DNA of 64,000 nucleotides, taken from contig NZ_SJPO01000001.1 in the NCBI RefSeq assembly GCF_007859935.1, forward strand, positions 124,001-188,000. Direction: 5' to 3'. The stretch's first letter is position 1. Each line of letters opens with the position of its first letter. Positions 7,652 to 14,907 of this stretch are shown piece after piece. The DNA comes from Posidoniimonas polymericola. Its GTDB lineage: Bacteria > Planctomycetota > Planctomycetia > Pirellulales > Lacipirellulaceae. The position numbers and the translations under genes were made by a program. The notes beneath the pieces were generated by a model. It searched no databases. It was not told where the DNA came from and worked only from the letters and a program-made list of their open reading frames with translations.

Positions 7652-8779
7652 CTAAGTGCTCCTCACTCGCCGGCGCCAGGTTTGTGCAGTTGCCGCAAGG
7701 GCAATCGGACCTATCGATGTAGGCTCCGGCGCGGGAGTGAGAATGAATCCGTGAATAGGATTGCGACGAACGTCAGAGTTTCCGAACCATCCGGACGCGA
7801 GAATCTGTCCACGGCCGTTGGAGTCGAATGCAGTTTCCAAGTGGACCCCTGTGACTCCTACGATCTCTGAGTTGAGGTCCACCAATCGGCCACTACGAAG
7901 AGCGACAGCCGCCCAGATATCGGGGCCAGACTGCGGGTCCACAAGGAACCTACTGCCAAAAGCATCGCCATTCTCACCGATCGCAAGAAAGCGCGCGTTT
8001 GGGACGAGCATGGGCGAGATGCTGCCGCCCACACTAAGAAAACCATACTCTTCGTAGAGGTACCGCTTGGAGCCAGAAGGTCGTAACTCATATTCTCCCG
8101 TATACACCTGAGTCCAACCGACCGAATCGCCGGAATTATTGATATCGATTGCGACTGAATAGTCAGCGTGATCATGGGTTACCGCAGCCGCGGCTCCCAG
8201 CTCAGCGATTTCACCAGATTTCCAGATGAATTCGCGTTGAACAGCGCTCCGCACTTCTGAAAGGCCGACAGCGACCTCCGAGTCGTTGACTGCGAAGGGA
8301 ACGGAGTACAACCCTCCGAGGGTCCCCAGTTCTGCAGCGGAGCCATCGGGAAATAGGAGTCTTGCGTGGGAGTCTTGCTCTACTGCAACCACGCCGTTGT
8401 TGTTAATTGACCAAGCGTAGCTCCTGTATTCAGAGTCGTTCAGAAGGAATTGCCACCCCGCTGAGACTTCCCATAGGAATGCGTGATCGCGTCCGATCGC
8501 ATCTCGGCCAGAGCCAACGACCTGCCCTAGGTTGTTGATGCCGGTGACGTAAACCGAATCAGCGTCTGGGTGAGTAATCGGCGTCTCGCCGATGTCGTCG
8601 ATCAAGAACGCCTCGGTGCGACCAGTCTGATTCACTTTCTGGGCGACGACCTGTCCACCGTCATTGATGGCGACCGGATAAACTCCGGCACCCAAGTCGG
8701 TCACCCGGTACTGCGCCGCGTGTGATGCGAAGCAGCAACTGGCAACTAGGAGACAAATTGGTGAAGAGCTCATTCTCAT
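7652..8779 (-). CDS. Secreted HAF-repeat protein with weak PEP-CTERM tail
   Basis: The protein has a signal peptide (MRMSSSPICLLVASCCFA) and then about 330 residues of HAF-type repeats, seen as recurring AINDGGQVVAQ, GINNLGQVVGSG, AVNDSEVAVGLS and DINNSGDSVGWT with AFLW/FIW strands between. These build a beta-propeller-like extracellular domain. The C-terminus (APEPTSIGPIALAATAQT, then a basic cluster) is a degenerate PEP-CTERM sorting signal. An AAGGA Shine-Dalgarno supports the start at 8779. Its base composition is clearly more AT-rich than the neighbours, suggesting a different origin or relaxed selection. Confidence 0.8.
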   Translation of the reverse strand: MRMSSSPICLLVASCCFASHAAQYRVTDLGAGVYPVAINDGGQVVAQKVNQTGRTEAFLIDDIGETPITHPDADSVYVTGINNLGQVVGSGRDAIGRDHAFLWEVSAGWQFLLNDSEYRSYAWSINNNGVVAVEQDSHARLLFPDGSAAELGTLGGLYSVPFAVNDSEVAVGLSEVRSAVQREFIWKSGEIAELGAAAAVTHDHADYSVAIDINNSGDSVGWTQVYTGEYELRPSGSKRYLYEEYGFLSVGGSISPMLVPNARFLAIGENGDAFGSRFLVDPQSGPDIWAAVALRSGRLVDLNSEIVGVTGVHLETAFDSNGRGQILASGWFGNSDVRRNPIHGFILTPAPEPTSIGPIALAATAQTWRRRVRST

Positions 8780-9017
8780 CGAATAGATATCCTTCGATAG
8801 CAAGCTATTGATTGCCGGTAGGGGCATTGGCTTGGCAGCTTAGTAAGCGAGCTTCGCCATGGAAATGCGGATTTGCTTGAGGGTGTCTCCAGACGGACCT
8901 AGTGACCGGTGGCGACCTCATTCCCTTTCGGGAAGTGGATCTCCACCGTGAACCTTGCGCGAAGGCTCGCAGGTTGCTAGCACACGGCGGGGACTGCCAT
9001 GCCACGATCTGGCGGCG
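8780..9017. other. Gap without a recognisable gene
   Basis: This stretch lies between two same-strand genes. It holds the Shine-Dalgarno AAGGA of the HAF-repeat gene and a small CCCTTTCGGG hairpin near 8935. I see no coding potential or repeat-family copy. Confidence 0.4.
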
Positions 9018-9725
9018 CTAAATCAACGCCCCGAACCCGCTCATCCCGATCGGCTCACGGCAATGAAAAGGTTCTCCATACTTAACGCCGATCGTCTTGC
9101 CCCAGTAGGCGGCCTCGTCGCGGAGCTGGTCTAAGAACGTCGGCGGCTCGGTGGGGCGGCCGGTGATGAACTGGCTCTCGTAGGCGCGGATGCTGGCGAG
9201 CTTCTGCTCCCAGTGGTCGCTGATGTCGAGGATGAAGGCCGGCGTGGCCGCTTGCTTGAGGTGCACGCAGTAGTAGTTGTAGATCCGCTCCGGGTGGTGG
9301 CGTTCGCCCTGTAACTCGATTTGGCCCGGCTGGTCGGTCTTGGAGAGCTTGGCCCAGAAGCGGGCGTCGTCGACGAGCTTGGTAGCGGCGGTGTGGTCGG
9401 GGTGGGCGTCGACCCAGTAGGGGGCGAACAGCCACCGCGGCCGCTGCTGGCGGATCACGCCGGCGAGCTTCGCGCGGTTCTCGAGGGTCGGCTCGAGGCT
9501 GCGGTTCGGCAGCCCGAGGTTCTCCCGCCAGGTGAGGCCGAGGATCTCGGTCGCCGCGGCGGTCTCCTGCTTGCGCAGCTCGGGCGTGCCGTGCGGGGTC
9601 GGCTCGCCACTGGTGAGGTCCAGCACGCCGACCTTCCAGCCGTCGGCCAGCATCTTGAGGATGGCGCCCCCCATGCCGAGCTCGGCGTCGTCGGGGTGCG
9701 GGGCAATGACCAGGACATCCAGCAT
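9018..9725 (-). CDS. LmbE/PIG-L deacetylase, BshB1-like
   Basis: This 235-residue zinc-dependent N-acetylglucosaminyl deacetylase shows the N-terminal metal motif APHPDDAELGMGG (H10, D12, D13) and the second motif VDAHPDHTAA. The segments VGVLDLTSGEPTPHGTPELR and ETAAATEILGLTWRENLGLP resemble BshB1, which deacetylates GlcNAc-malate in bacillithiol synthesis. No other bsh gene is nearby, so the substrate is inferred from sequence alone, and another GlcNAc-type glycoside is possible. ATG 9725 places the metal motif at its normal distance from the N-terminus. Confidence 0.83.
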   Translation of the reverse strand: MLDVLVIAPHPDDAELGMGGAILKMLADGWKVGVLDLTSGEPTPHGTPELRKQETAAATEILGLTWRENLGLPNRSLEPTLENRAKLAGVIRQQRPRWLFAPYWVDAHPDHTAATKLVDDARFWAKLSKTDQPGQIELQGERHHPERIYNYYCVHLKQAATPAFILDISDHWEQKLASIRAYESQFITGRPTEPPTFLDQLRDEAAYWGKTIGVKYGEPFHCREPIGMSGFGALI

Positions 9726-9805
9726 GGCGGGCTCGGTGCGATTGGGTGACGTGCGGTAGGGGTCTATTGTTGCTGGCAGGCAATCGGAAGCAAGCAACGC
9801 AGCTC

Positions 9806-9935
9806 TGTAGGGTGCCGGGGGCGCTCCCGGCAGGGAAGCCCCCGACAGCCCGAGGGGACGGTTTGTGGTTCAAGCCGTCGATTGCTAGCGGTCCAGTAAT
9901 TCCGCTGTCGCGGAGCGCCCCGGGCACCCTTGCCC
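9806..9935. repeat. Small element with terminal inverted repeats
   Basis: AGGGTGCCGGGGGCGCTCCC at the left and GGAGCGCCCCGGGCACCCTT at the right are near-perfect reverse complements, enclosing about 90 bp that hold further small stems. It lies between the deacetylase gene and a divergent lipoprotein gene. It has no coding capacity and looks MITE-like. Confidence 0.5.
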
Positions 9936-10008
9936 CTGGCGCCCGTTAGGCTTGGTCTGGACCCGCCGTACCGTTTCTGCAAAATTCCCCGCCCGAAGGA
10001 ACCCCACT

Positions 10009-10206
10009 ATGCCAGCACGCACTCTGCTCATTCTGTTGCCGCTCGTGTTGTTGTCGCTCGCCGTCGGCTGTTCTTCCTGGAACGCCGAGAAGTGGGACCC
10101 ATCGCGGCTGCGCGACCCGCGGGCGGCCGACATCGACCACCGCCTTTCCGCGCGGCCCGCCACGCCAGTGAGGCCGCCGTTTTCCAGCGATGCGCCCACC
10201 GATTAG
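10009..10206 (+). CDS. Small lipoprotein
   Basis: This 65-residue protein is a lipoprotein signal (MPARTLLILLPLVLLSLAVG, then Cys 21) followed by a 44-residue hydrophilic tail (SSWNAEKWDPSRLRDPRAAD). The GAAGGA Shine-Dalgarno at 9995-10000 fixes the start. It presumably decorates a membrane outside the cytoplasm. The function is unknown and no operon partner is evident. Confidence 0.75.
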   Translation: MPARTLLILLPLVLLSLAVGCSSWNAEKWDPSRLRDPRAADIDHRLSARPATPVRPPFSSDAPTD

Positions 10207-10544
10207 TGGCGGATTTCGTTGTTGAAAAGAGCCTCTCGTCGGATCTAATGAGGGGAGCACGCCGCTGCACCTCCTCCCGGTGGGCTATCCCCGGTGGGGA
10301 GCCTCCTCGCAGGGAGAAAACTGCGCCGCGGGGTTTTGTCCTCTCCGTTGGATGTTTCGGACAAAACGCCATCCGGCCTCCCCGTTTGCGGCGATTTGTA
10401 AGTCGCTGCGTAGCAGTGGGTTATGGCGTGCTCAGCAGCTGAGCGGGTAAAACCCTGCGGGAGGGCCGGGACAAAACCCCAGACAAAACCGGCCCAACAA
10501 TACGACGAAACGCAGATTCCAACCTCACGGACGCAACCAACGCG
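10207..10544. other. Repeat-rich gap before carboxypeptidase gene
   Basis: This 338 bp stretch has no gene. It contains several GGACAAAAC boxes in both orientations: GTTTTGTCC at about 10334 pairs with GGACAAAAC at about 10360, and two more direct copies lie near 10470 and 10485. The first box is part of a dispersed repeat also found near 19.0 kb. Confidence 0.5.
10313..10347 (+). repeat. Dispersed GGTTTTGTCC repeat, copy 1
   Basis: GGAGAAAACTGCGCCGCGGG followed by GTTTTGTCCTCTCCG closely matches, in opposite orientation, the segment at 18991-19024. The two copies are about 8.7 kb apart and both are intergenic. Confidence 0.55.
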
Positions 10545-12059
10545 ATGGCCAACCCCAACGACACTTTCACCAAGCTCTGCGACCACGCCCGGCAGACCGG
10601 GCTGCTGACCTCGACCATCGGCATCCTCAACTGGGACGAGGAGACCTACCTGCCGCGCGACGGTCGGGCGCACCGGGCGGAGCAGACGGCGCTCTTGGCG
10701 GGCATGGTGCACCAGCGGCAGACGGCGGCCGAGGTGGGCGGGTGGTTGGCCGAATTGAAAGAGAGCCCGCTGGCCGCGGACCCGCACTCGACCGAGGGGT
10801 GCGTAATCCGGCAGCTCGGCCGGCAGTACGACAAGAAGACCAAGCTGCCGCAGAAGCTGGTCGAGGAGCTGACCCGCACGGCCAGCCTGGCGCAGCAGGC
10901 GTGGGTCGACGCCCGCAAGGCCGACGACTTCACCGCGTTCCAGCCGTGGCTCGAGCGGACAATCGACCTCAAGCAGCAGGAGGCGGCCGCCGTCGGCGTG
11001 ACCGACGTGGCGTACGACGCGCTCTTGGACGACTACGAGCCGGGCGAGAGCACCGCGAATGTCGCGCAGGTCCTTAGCGGCCTGCGCGAGCAGCTCACTC
11101 CACTCGTCGAGCAAATCGTCGAGAGCAAGCACAAGGCCCCGCGGGAAATCCTCAGCCGCAGCTACCCGGTCGACAAGCAGGCCGAGTTCGGCAAGCAGGC
11201 GGCGGCGGCGATCGGCTTCGACTTTAACGCCGGTCGGCTGGACGTCACCGCGCACCCGTTCTGCGGCGGCGGCGGCCCGCGCGACGTGCGGCTCACGACC
11301 CGCTACGACGCCAATGAGTTCGCCGGCGGGTTCTTCAGCATCCTGCACGAGGCGGGCCACGGCATCTACGAGCAGGGCCTGCCGGCCGACCAGTTCGGGC
11401 TGCCGACCGGCGAGGCGGTGTCGCTCGGGATCCACGAGTCGCAGTCCCGCATGTGGGAGAACCTGGTCGGCCGCAGCCGCGCGTACTGGGAGCACACGCT
11501 GCCCGAGCTGCAGGGCGCCTTCGAGTCGGCCCGCGGCGTGGGGCTCGACGAGTTCTACTTCGCCGTGAACGACTCGCGGCCGTCGCTGATCCGCACCGAG
11601 TCCGACGAGGCGACCTACAACCTGCACATCATCGTGCGGTTCGAGCTCGAGCAGGCATTGCTGTCGGGCGACCTGCCGGCCGCCGACCTGCCTTCGGCGT
11701 GGAACGAGAAGTACCAGCAGTACCTGGGGGTGACCCCACCGAGCAGCGCCGACGGCGCGATGCAGGACGTGCACTGGAGCGCGGGTTTGTATGGCTACTT
11801 CCCGACCTACGCGCTGGGCAATCTGTACGCGGCGCAGTTCTTCGATCAGGCCGAAGCCGACCTGGGCGACCTCGACGACCACTTCCGCCGGGGCGAGTTC
11901 ACGCCGCTGCGTGACTGGCTCCGGCGGAACATCCACCAGCACGGTCAGCGTTACAGCGCGGCCGAGCTGGTCGAGCGGGTGACCGGCAAGCCGCTGTCGC
12001 ACGAGCCGCTGATGCGGCGGCTCCGCGCGAAGTTTGCCGAGCTGTACGACTTGCCGTAA
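10545..12059 (+). CDS. M32 carboxypeptidase (Taq-type)
   Basis: This 504-residue zinc metallocarboxypeptidase has the family's usual length. The catalytic HExxH is HEAGH beginning at residue 268 (SILHEAGHGIYEQGL), and the third ligand region is GIHESQSRMWENLVGRS. Other family blocks are GILNWDEETYLP near the N-terminus and the conserved DVHWSAGLYGYFPTYALGN near 410. It removes C-terminal residues from peptides in the cytoplasm, since it has no signal peptide. It is monocistronic. The start lacks a strong Shine-Dalgarno, but alignment with the family N-terminus supports it. Confidence 0.94.
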   Translation: MANPNDTFTKLCDHARQTGLLTSTIGILNWDEETYLPRDGRAHRAEQTALLAGMVHQRQTAAEVGGWLAELKESPLAADPHSTEGCVIRQLGRQYDKKTKLPQKLVEELTRTASLAQQAWVDARKADDFTAFQPWLERTIDLKQQEAAAVGVTDVAYDALLDDYEPGESTANVAQVLSGLREQLTPLVEQIVESKHKAPREILSRSYPVDKQAEFGKQAAAAIGFDFNAGRLDVTAHPFCGGGGPRDVRLTTRYDANEFAGGFFSILHEAGHGIYEQGLPADQFGLPTGEAVSLGIHESQSRMWENLVGRSRAYWEHTLPELQGAFESARGVGLDEFYFAVNDSRPSLIRTESDEATYNLHIIVRFELEQALLSGDLPAADLPSAWNEKYQQYLGVTPPSSADGAMQDVHWSAGLYGYFPTYALGNLYAAQFFDQAEADLGDLDDHFRRGEFTPLRDWLRRNIHQHGQRYSAAELVERVTGKPLSHEPLMRRLRAKFAELYDLP

Positions 12060-12363
12060 GCGTCGCATGCTAGCTAGGTGCGGAAGCGGGGCAATCCTTC
12101 CGGGTTGTAGGGCGGTTGGGCTGGGCCGCCCACGCAAGCGGGGCGGAAAGCAGCGAAAGCAGGGCTGCAAAAAAGTCAGAAGAGGTGCACAATAGCGGGC
12201 TCTCGGTCGTAAAGGTGACGCCCGGAACCCACTTTTATTGATTCTTGCGTCGTTAGTGAACCTAGGCCGACCAGCGGGTGGCCGGTTTCCGTGATTGGAA
12301 GCCTAGAGGCAGAGGTTCATTCGCCGCGCAATCGTCAACAGACCTCGCTCTCGAGATACACGG
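12060..12363. other. Gap with GGGCGG hairpin
   Basis: This roughly 300 bp region contains the hairpin GGGCGGTTGGGCTGGGCCGC CC near 12110 and then an AT-richer stretch (ACTTTTATTGATTCTTGCG) near 12230 that may hold the promoter of the next gene. No small gene is convincing. Confidence 0.35.
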
Positions 12364-14715
12364 ATGGCCCAAGCTGTTGCTTGCCCTCGCTGCTCTAGCC
12401 AACTGAATCTGCCGGAAGACCTGCCCGTTGGGGCGCAGCTCGGCTGCCCCACGTGCAACGCGGTCTTCTCGCCGGCGGCCGCGAAGCCGGTCCGGCCGGT
12501 CGAGGCACGAGTCATTGCGCCGGCGCCCACCCCCAGGCCACCGGCGCCCACGGCGGCGTCGCGGCCCACGCTGCGAGTTGCTGCCGGCACCGCCGCCAGC
12601 GATCAACCTGCCGCTGAGCAGCCGAACACGCCGCAGCCGACCGCCGTGCAGCCAAACACCGTGCAGCCAAACACCGTGCAGCCAAACCGCCAGGCGGCTG
12701 CCCCGCCGCGGTTGGCGTCCGAGCCGACCCGCCCGGAAGCAACGACCAAACCAACCGCCGAACCGACCAGAGGCGAGCAGGCGAAGCCCGAGCCGGCAAA
12801 ACCAGCCGCCCCGTCCGCGGCGGCGCCGAAAGCAGCGACCCCCGCCAAAAAGCCGCCGAGCGACAACCAGCAGACCGTCGAGTTCCCGTTTGCGAGCCCG
12901 GCGCTCGACAGCCTGAGCGAGCTGCTCGAGTCAAACGCGTTCGAGAAGCCACAGCAGCCCCAATCAACGCAATCCGAGACGAAGCTGCCCGAACCAAAGC
13001 AGCCTGAAGCGAAGCAGCCTGAAGCGAAGCAGCCGACCGAACCCAAAGCGAGCACCGATAAGCCCACCGCGGAGAAGCCGTCCCTCGATAAGCCGGGCAC
13101 GCTCTCGGACTGGATGCAGCGCGACACCGACCCGCCTACGGACGAGTCGAAGCCCCGTGCTGCGGAGGAAAGACAGACCGCCGAGAAGGAGCAGGCCGCG
13201 GAAGCGCAGGCCGAGAAGCCGGCCGGCGCGAAGACCGTGTCGGAGTCGTCCCGCAAGACGCAACCGTCGCTGGAGTCGCTGCTGAGTTCGTTCCGCGACA
13301 ACCCGTCGGGCGCAGGACCGACCAAGCCGGCCGAGGCCAGCCAGCCCGAGCCCGCGCGGCCGACGCCCATGCCGCCCAAGACCGCCGATCCGAAGCCGGT
13401 TCAGCAGCCAGCGGCCCAGGCCCCGGCGCCAACGCCAAGCTCCACCAGTCAACCGACCGCGGCCTTTCTACGGCCGGCGCCGGCGCCGCCTCGCGGACCA
13501 CAGCAGACGCCGTCCGCTCCGCGGCCCGCGGCGGGGCAGGGGCCCGCGCCACCAATCACTAAGCCGTCCGCCAACGAGCAGGCCGCCGAGCAAACGCGTT
13601 CGACTCCCAAGCCGACCGCGTTCGAAGACCTGTCCGTCGAGCAGCTTGCTGCGCAGGGCGGGCCGGCCACGCCGCCGCAGCCCCGCGCCGCAGAGCGACC
13701 CACCGACGCGCCGCGGCCGAGGCCGCTGACGGCGTCGGAACTCGGCCGCAGCAGCAACAGCTACGGGCGGTCCGGCAGTCGGGCCAAGTCGGCCGCGGTG
13801 GTGGTGGCGAGTGCGGCGGTCGGGCTGGGCCTGGGCTACCTCGGCCTGCTGTGGGTCGCCGGGCCGAGCGGCGACATGCTGGGCGTCGCTCGGGTGCTGC
13901 CCTCAGCCGTGCTGCCGGCTTCGTTCCAGGCAGACGAGCCGCAGCCGTTGACGACGCCGCAGAGTGAAGGCGCCATCGGTGACGCCGCCACGAGCGACGC
14001 GTCTGCCGATGCCCCCCAAGAGGATCCGAACATCGCCCCGGCTGGCTACGAGGCCACCGTGATCCCCCCCCGCCCCCGCGTGGCGTCGTTTGAACGTTCC
14101 TCGCAGCAGGACTCGCTGGGCGTCGAGCGGCTGGTTGGAGCGCCCGAGCCGTACCGCGTCGAGCAGCTCGCCGGCGTGCTGGTCGGCGCCGATGACGCGC
14201 GGCGCACGATGAGCGAGAAGAGCCTGGCGGTCACGCCCGAGGCCGCCCGGGAGCTTGGCAGCGCCTACGGCAAGCTGTGCCAAGTTGCCCAGGTGCTGAC
14301 CTTCACGGACAACGCGTCGGGCAGTCGAGAGCTGACAGCGCTCGAGGCGAAAGAGCTGTTCATCCGATTGTTCGCCTACGGCCACGCCCGGAGCGACTCG
14401 TGCGCCATGGCGTCCCGGTGGTTGGCGTGGTCGCAGCGGGCGAACGGCGGGATCTTCTTCGCCGGCGACCTGATCGGGGCGAGCAAGGCGGGCGAGGTCT
14501 ACGAGTACCGTCTAAGGCTCTCCCCTTCGGAGCTTGTGGCCGTGCTGAGCGACGAGCCGATCGACCCCAACCGGTTCCACCTCAAGAACCAGATGGGCGT
14601 CGTCGGGTGTGTGATCGAGGACCCGGCGGCCCGGGTGCAGGGCTACACGGGCAAAGCGGACCGGGCGGTGTGGGCCTGCCACACGATCCCGCTCACCAAG
14701 CCGCGGTTCGACTGA
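12364..14715 (+). CDS. Zinc-ribbon, disordered-linker, single-pass membrane protein
   Basis: This 783-residue protein begins with an MJ0042-type zinc ribbon (CPRCSSQLNLP and CPTC, two CxxC pairs in the first 35 residues). About 430 residues of Pro/Ala/Lys/Glu-rich sequence follow, presumably disordered, with 5-residue tandem repeats (VQPNT, EAKQP). A single membrane helix (AAVVVASAAVGLGLGYLGLL) lies near residue 480. The C-terminal part is ordered from about 590 (RRTMSEKSLAVTPEAAREL and GYTGKADRAVWACHTIPLT). The topology predicts a cytoplasmic metal-binding head and an extracytoplasmic domain. I do not know its function. Confidence 0.75.
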   Translation: MAQAVACPRCSSQLNLPEDLPVGAQLGCPTCNAVFSPAAAKPVRPVEARVIAPAPTPRPPAPTAASRPTLRVAAGTAASDQPAAEQPNTPQPTAVQPNTVQPNTVQPNRQAAAPPRLASEPTRPEATTKPTAEPTRGEQAKPEPAKPAAPSAAAPKAATPAKKPPSDNQQTVEFPFASPALDSLSELLESNAFEKPQQPQSTQSETKLPEPKQPEAKQPEAKQPTEPKASTDKPTAEKPSLDKPGTLSDWMQRDTDPPTDESKPRAAEERQTAEKEQAAEAQAEKPAGAKTVSESSRKTQPSLESLLSSFRDNPSGAGPTKPAEASQPEPARPTPMPPKTADPKPVQQPAAQAPAPTPSSTSQPTAAFLRPAPAPPRGPQQTPSAPRPAAGQGPAPPITKPSANEQAAEQTRSTPKPTAFEDLSVEQLAAQGGPATPPQPRAAERPTDAPRPRPLTASELGRSSNSYGRSGSRAKSAAVVVASAAVGLGLGYLGLLWVAGPSGDMLGVARVLPSAVLPASFQADEPQPLTTPQSEGAIGDAATSDASADAPQEDPNIAPAGYEATVIPPRPRVASFERSSQQDSLGVERLVGAPEPYRVEQLAGVLVGADDARRTMSEKSLAVTPEAARELGSAYGKLCQVAQVLTFTDNASGSRELTALEAKELFIRLFAYGHARSDSCAMASRWLAWSQRANGGIFFAGDLIGASKAGEVYEYRLRLSPSELVAVLSDEPIDPNRFHLKNQMGVVGCVIEDPAARVQGYTGKADRAVWACHTIPLTKPRFD
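12643..12687 (+). repeat. Three 15-bp tandem repeats in coding sequence
   Basis: GCCGTGCAGCCAAAC is followed by two copies of ACCGTGCAGCCAAAC, encoding three VQPN(T) units. Copy-number change would keep the reading frame. Confidence 0.8.
12988..13032 (+). repeat. Three 15-bp tandem repeats in coding sequence
   Basis: CCCGAACCAAAGCAG followed by two copies of CCTGAAGCGAAGCAG encodes PEPKQ-PEAKQ-PEAKQ in the disordered linker of the zinc-ribbon protein. Confidence 0.8.
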
Positions 14716-14850
14716 CGGCAGGTTTACCGCCCTATTCGGCCGCCGCGTCGGCGGCCGGAATCGGCGGGGCCAGCCGCAGCGCCCTGGTGGCGCCGTACGC
14801 AATACGCCGTAAAATGACGGTTTCGTCATGTCGCTTTTCCCGCCACCAAC

Positions 14851-14885
14851 GGGCCCGCACGGCTTGCCGCGGCGGGCCGTTTTCA
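14851..14885 (+). terminator. Probable rho-independent terminator
   Basis: GGGCCCGCACGG and CCGCGGCGGGCC can pair with one mismatch and one bulge around CTTG, followed by GTTTTC. It follows the zinc-ribbon gene and ends 22 bp before the SEC-C gene start, so the two are probably separate transcripts. Confidence 0.5.
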
Positions 14886-14907
14886 CTCTACGCTGCGAGT
14901 ACTACCG

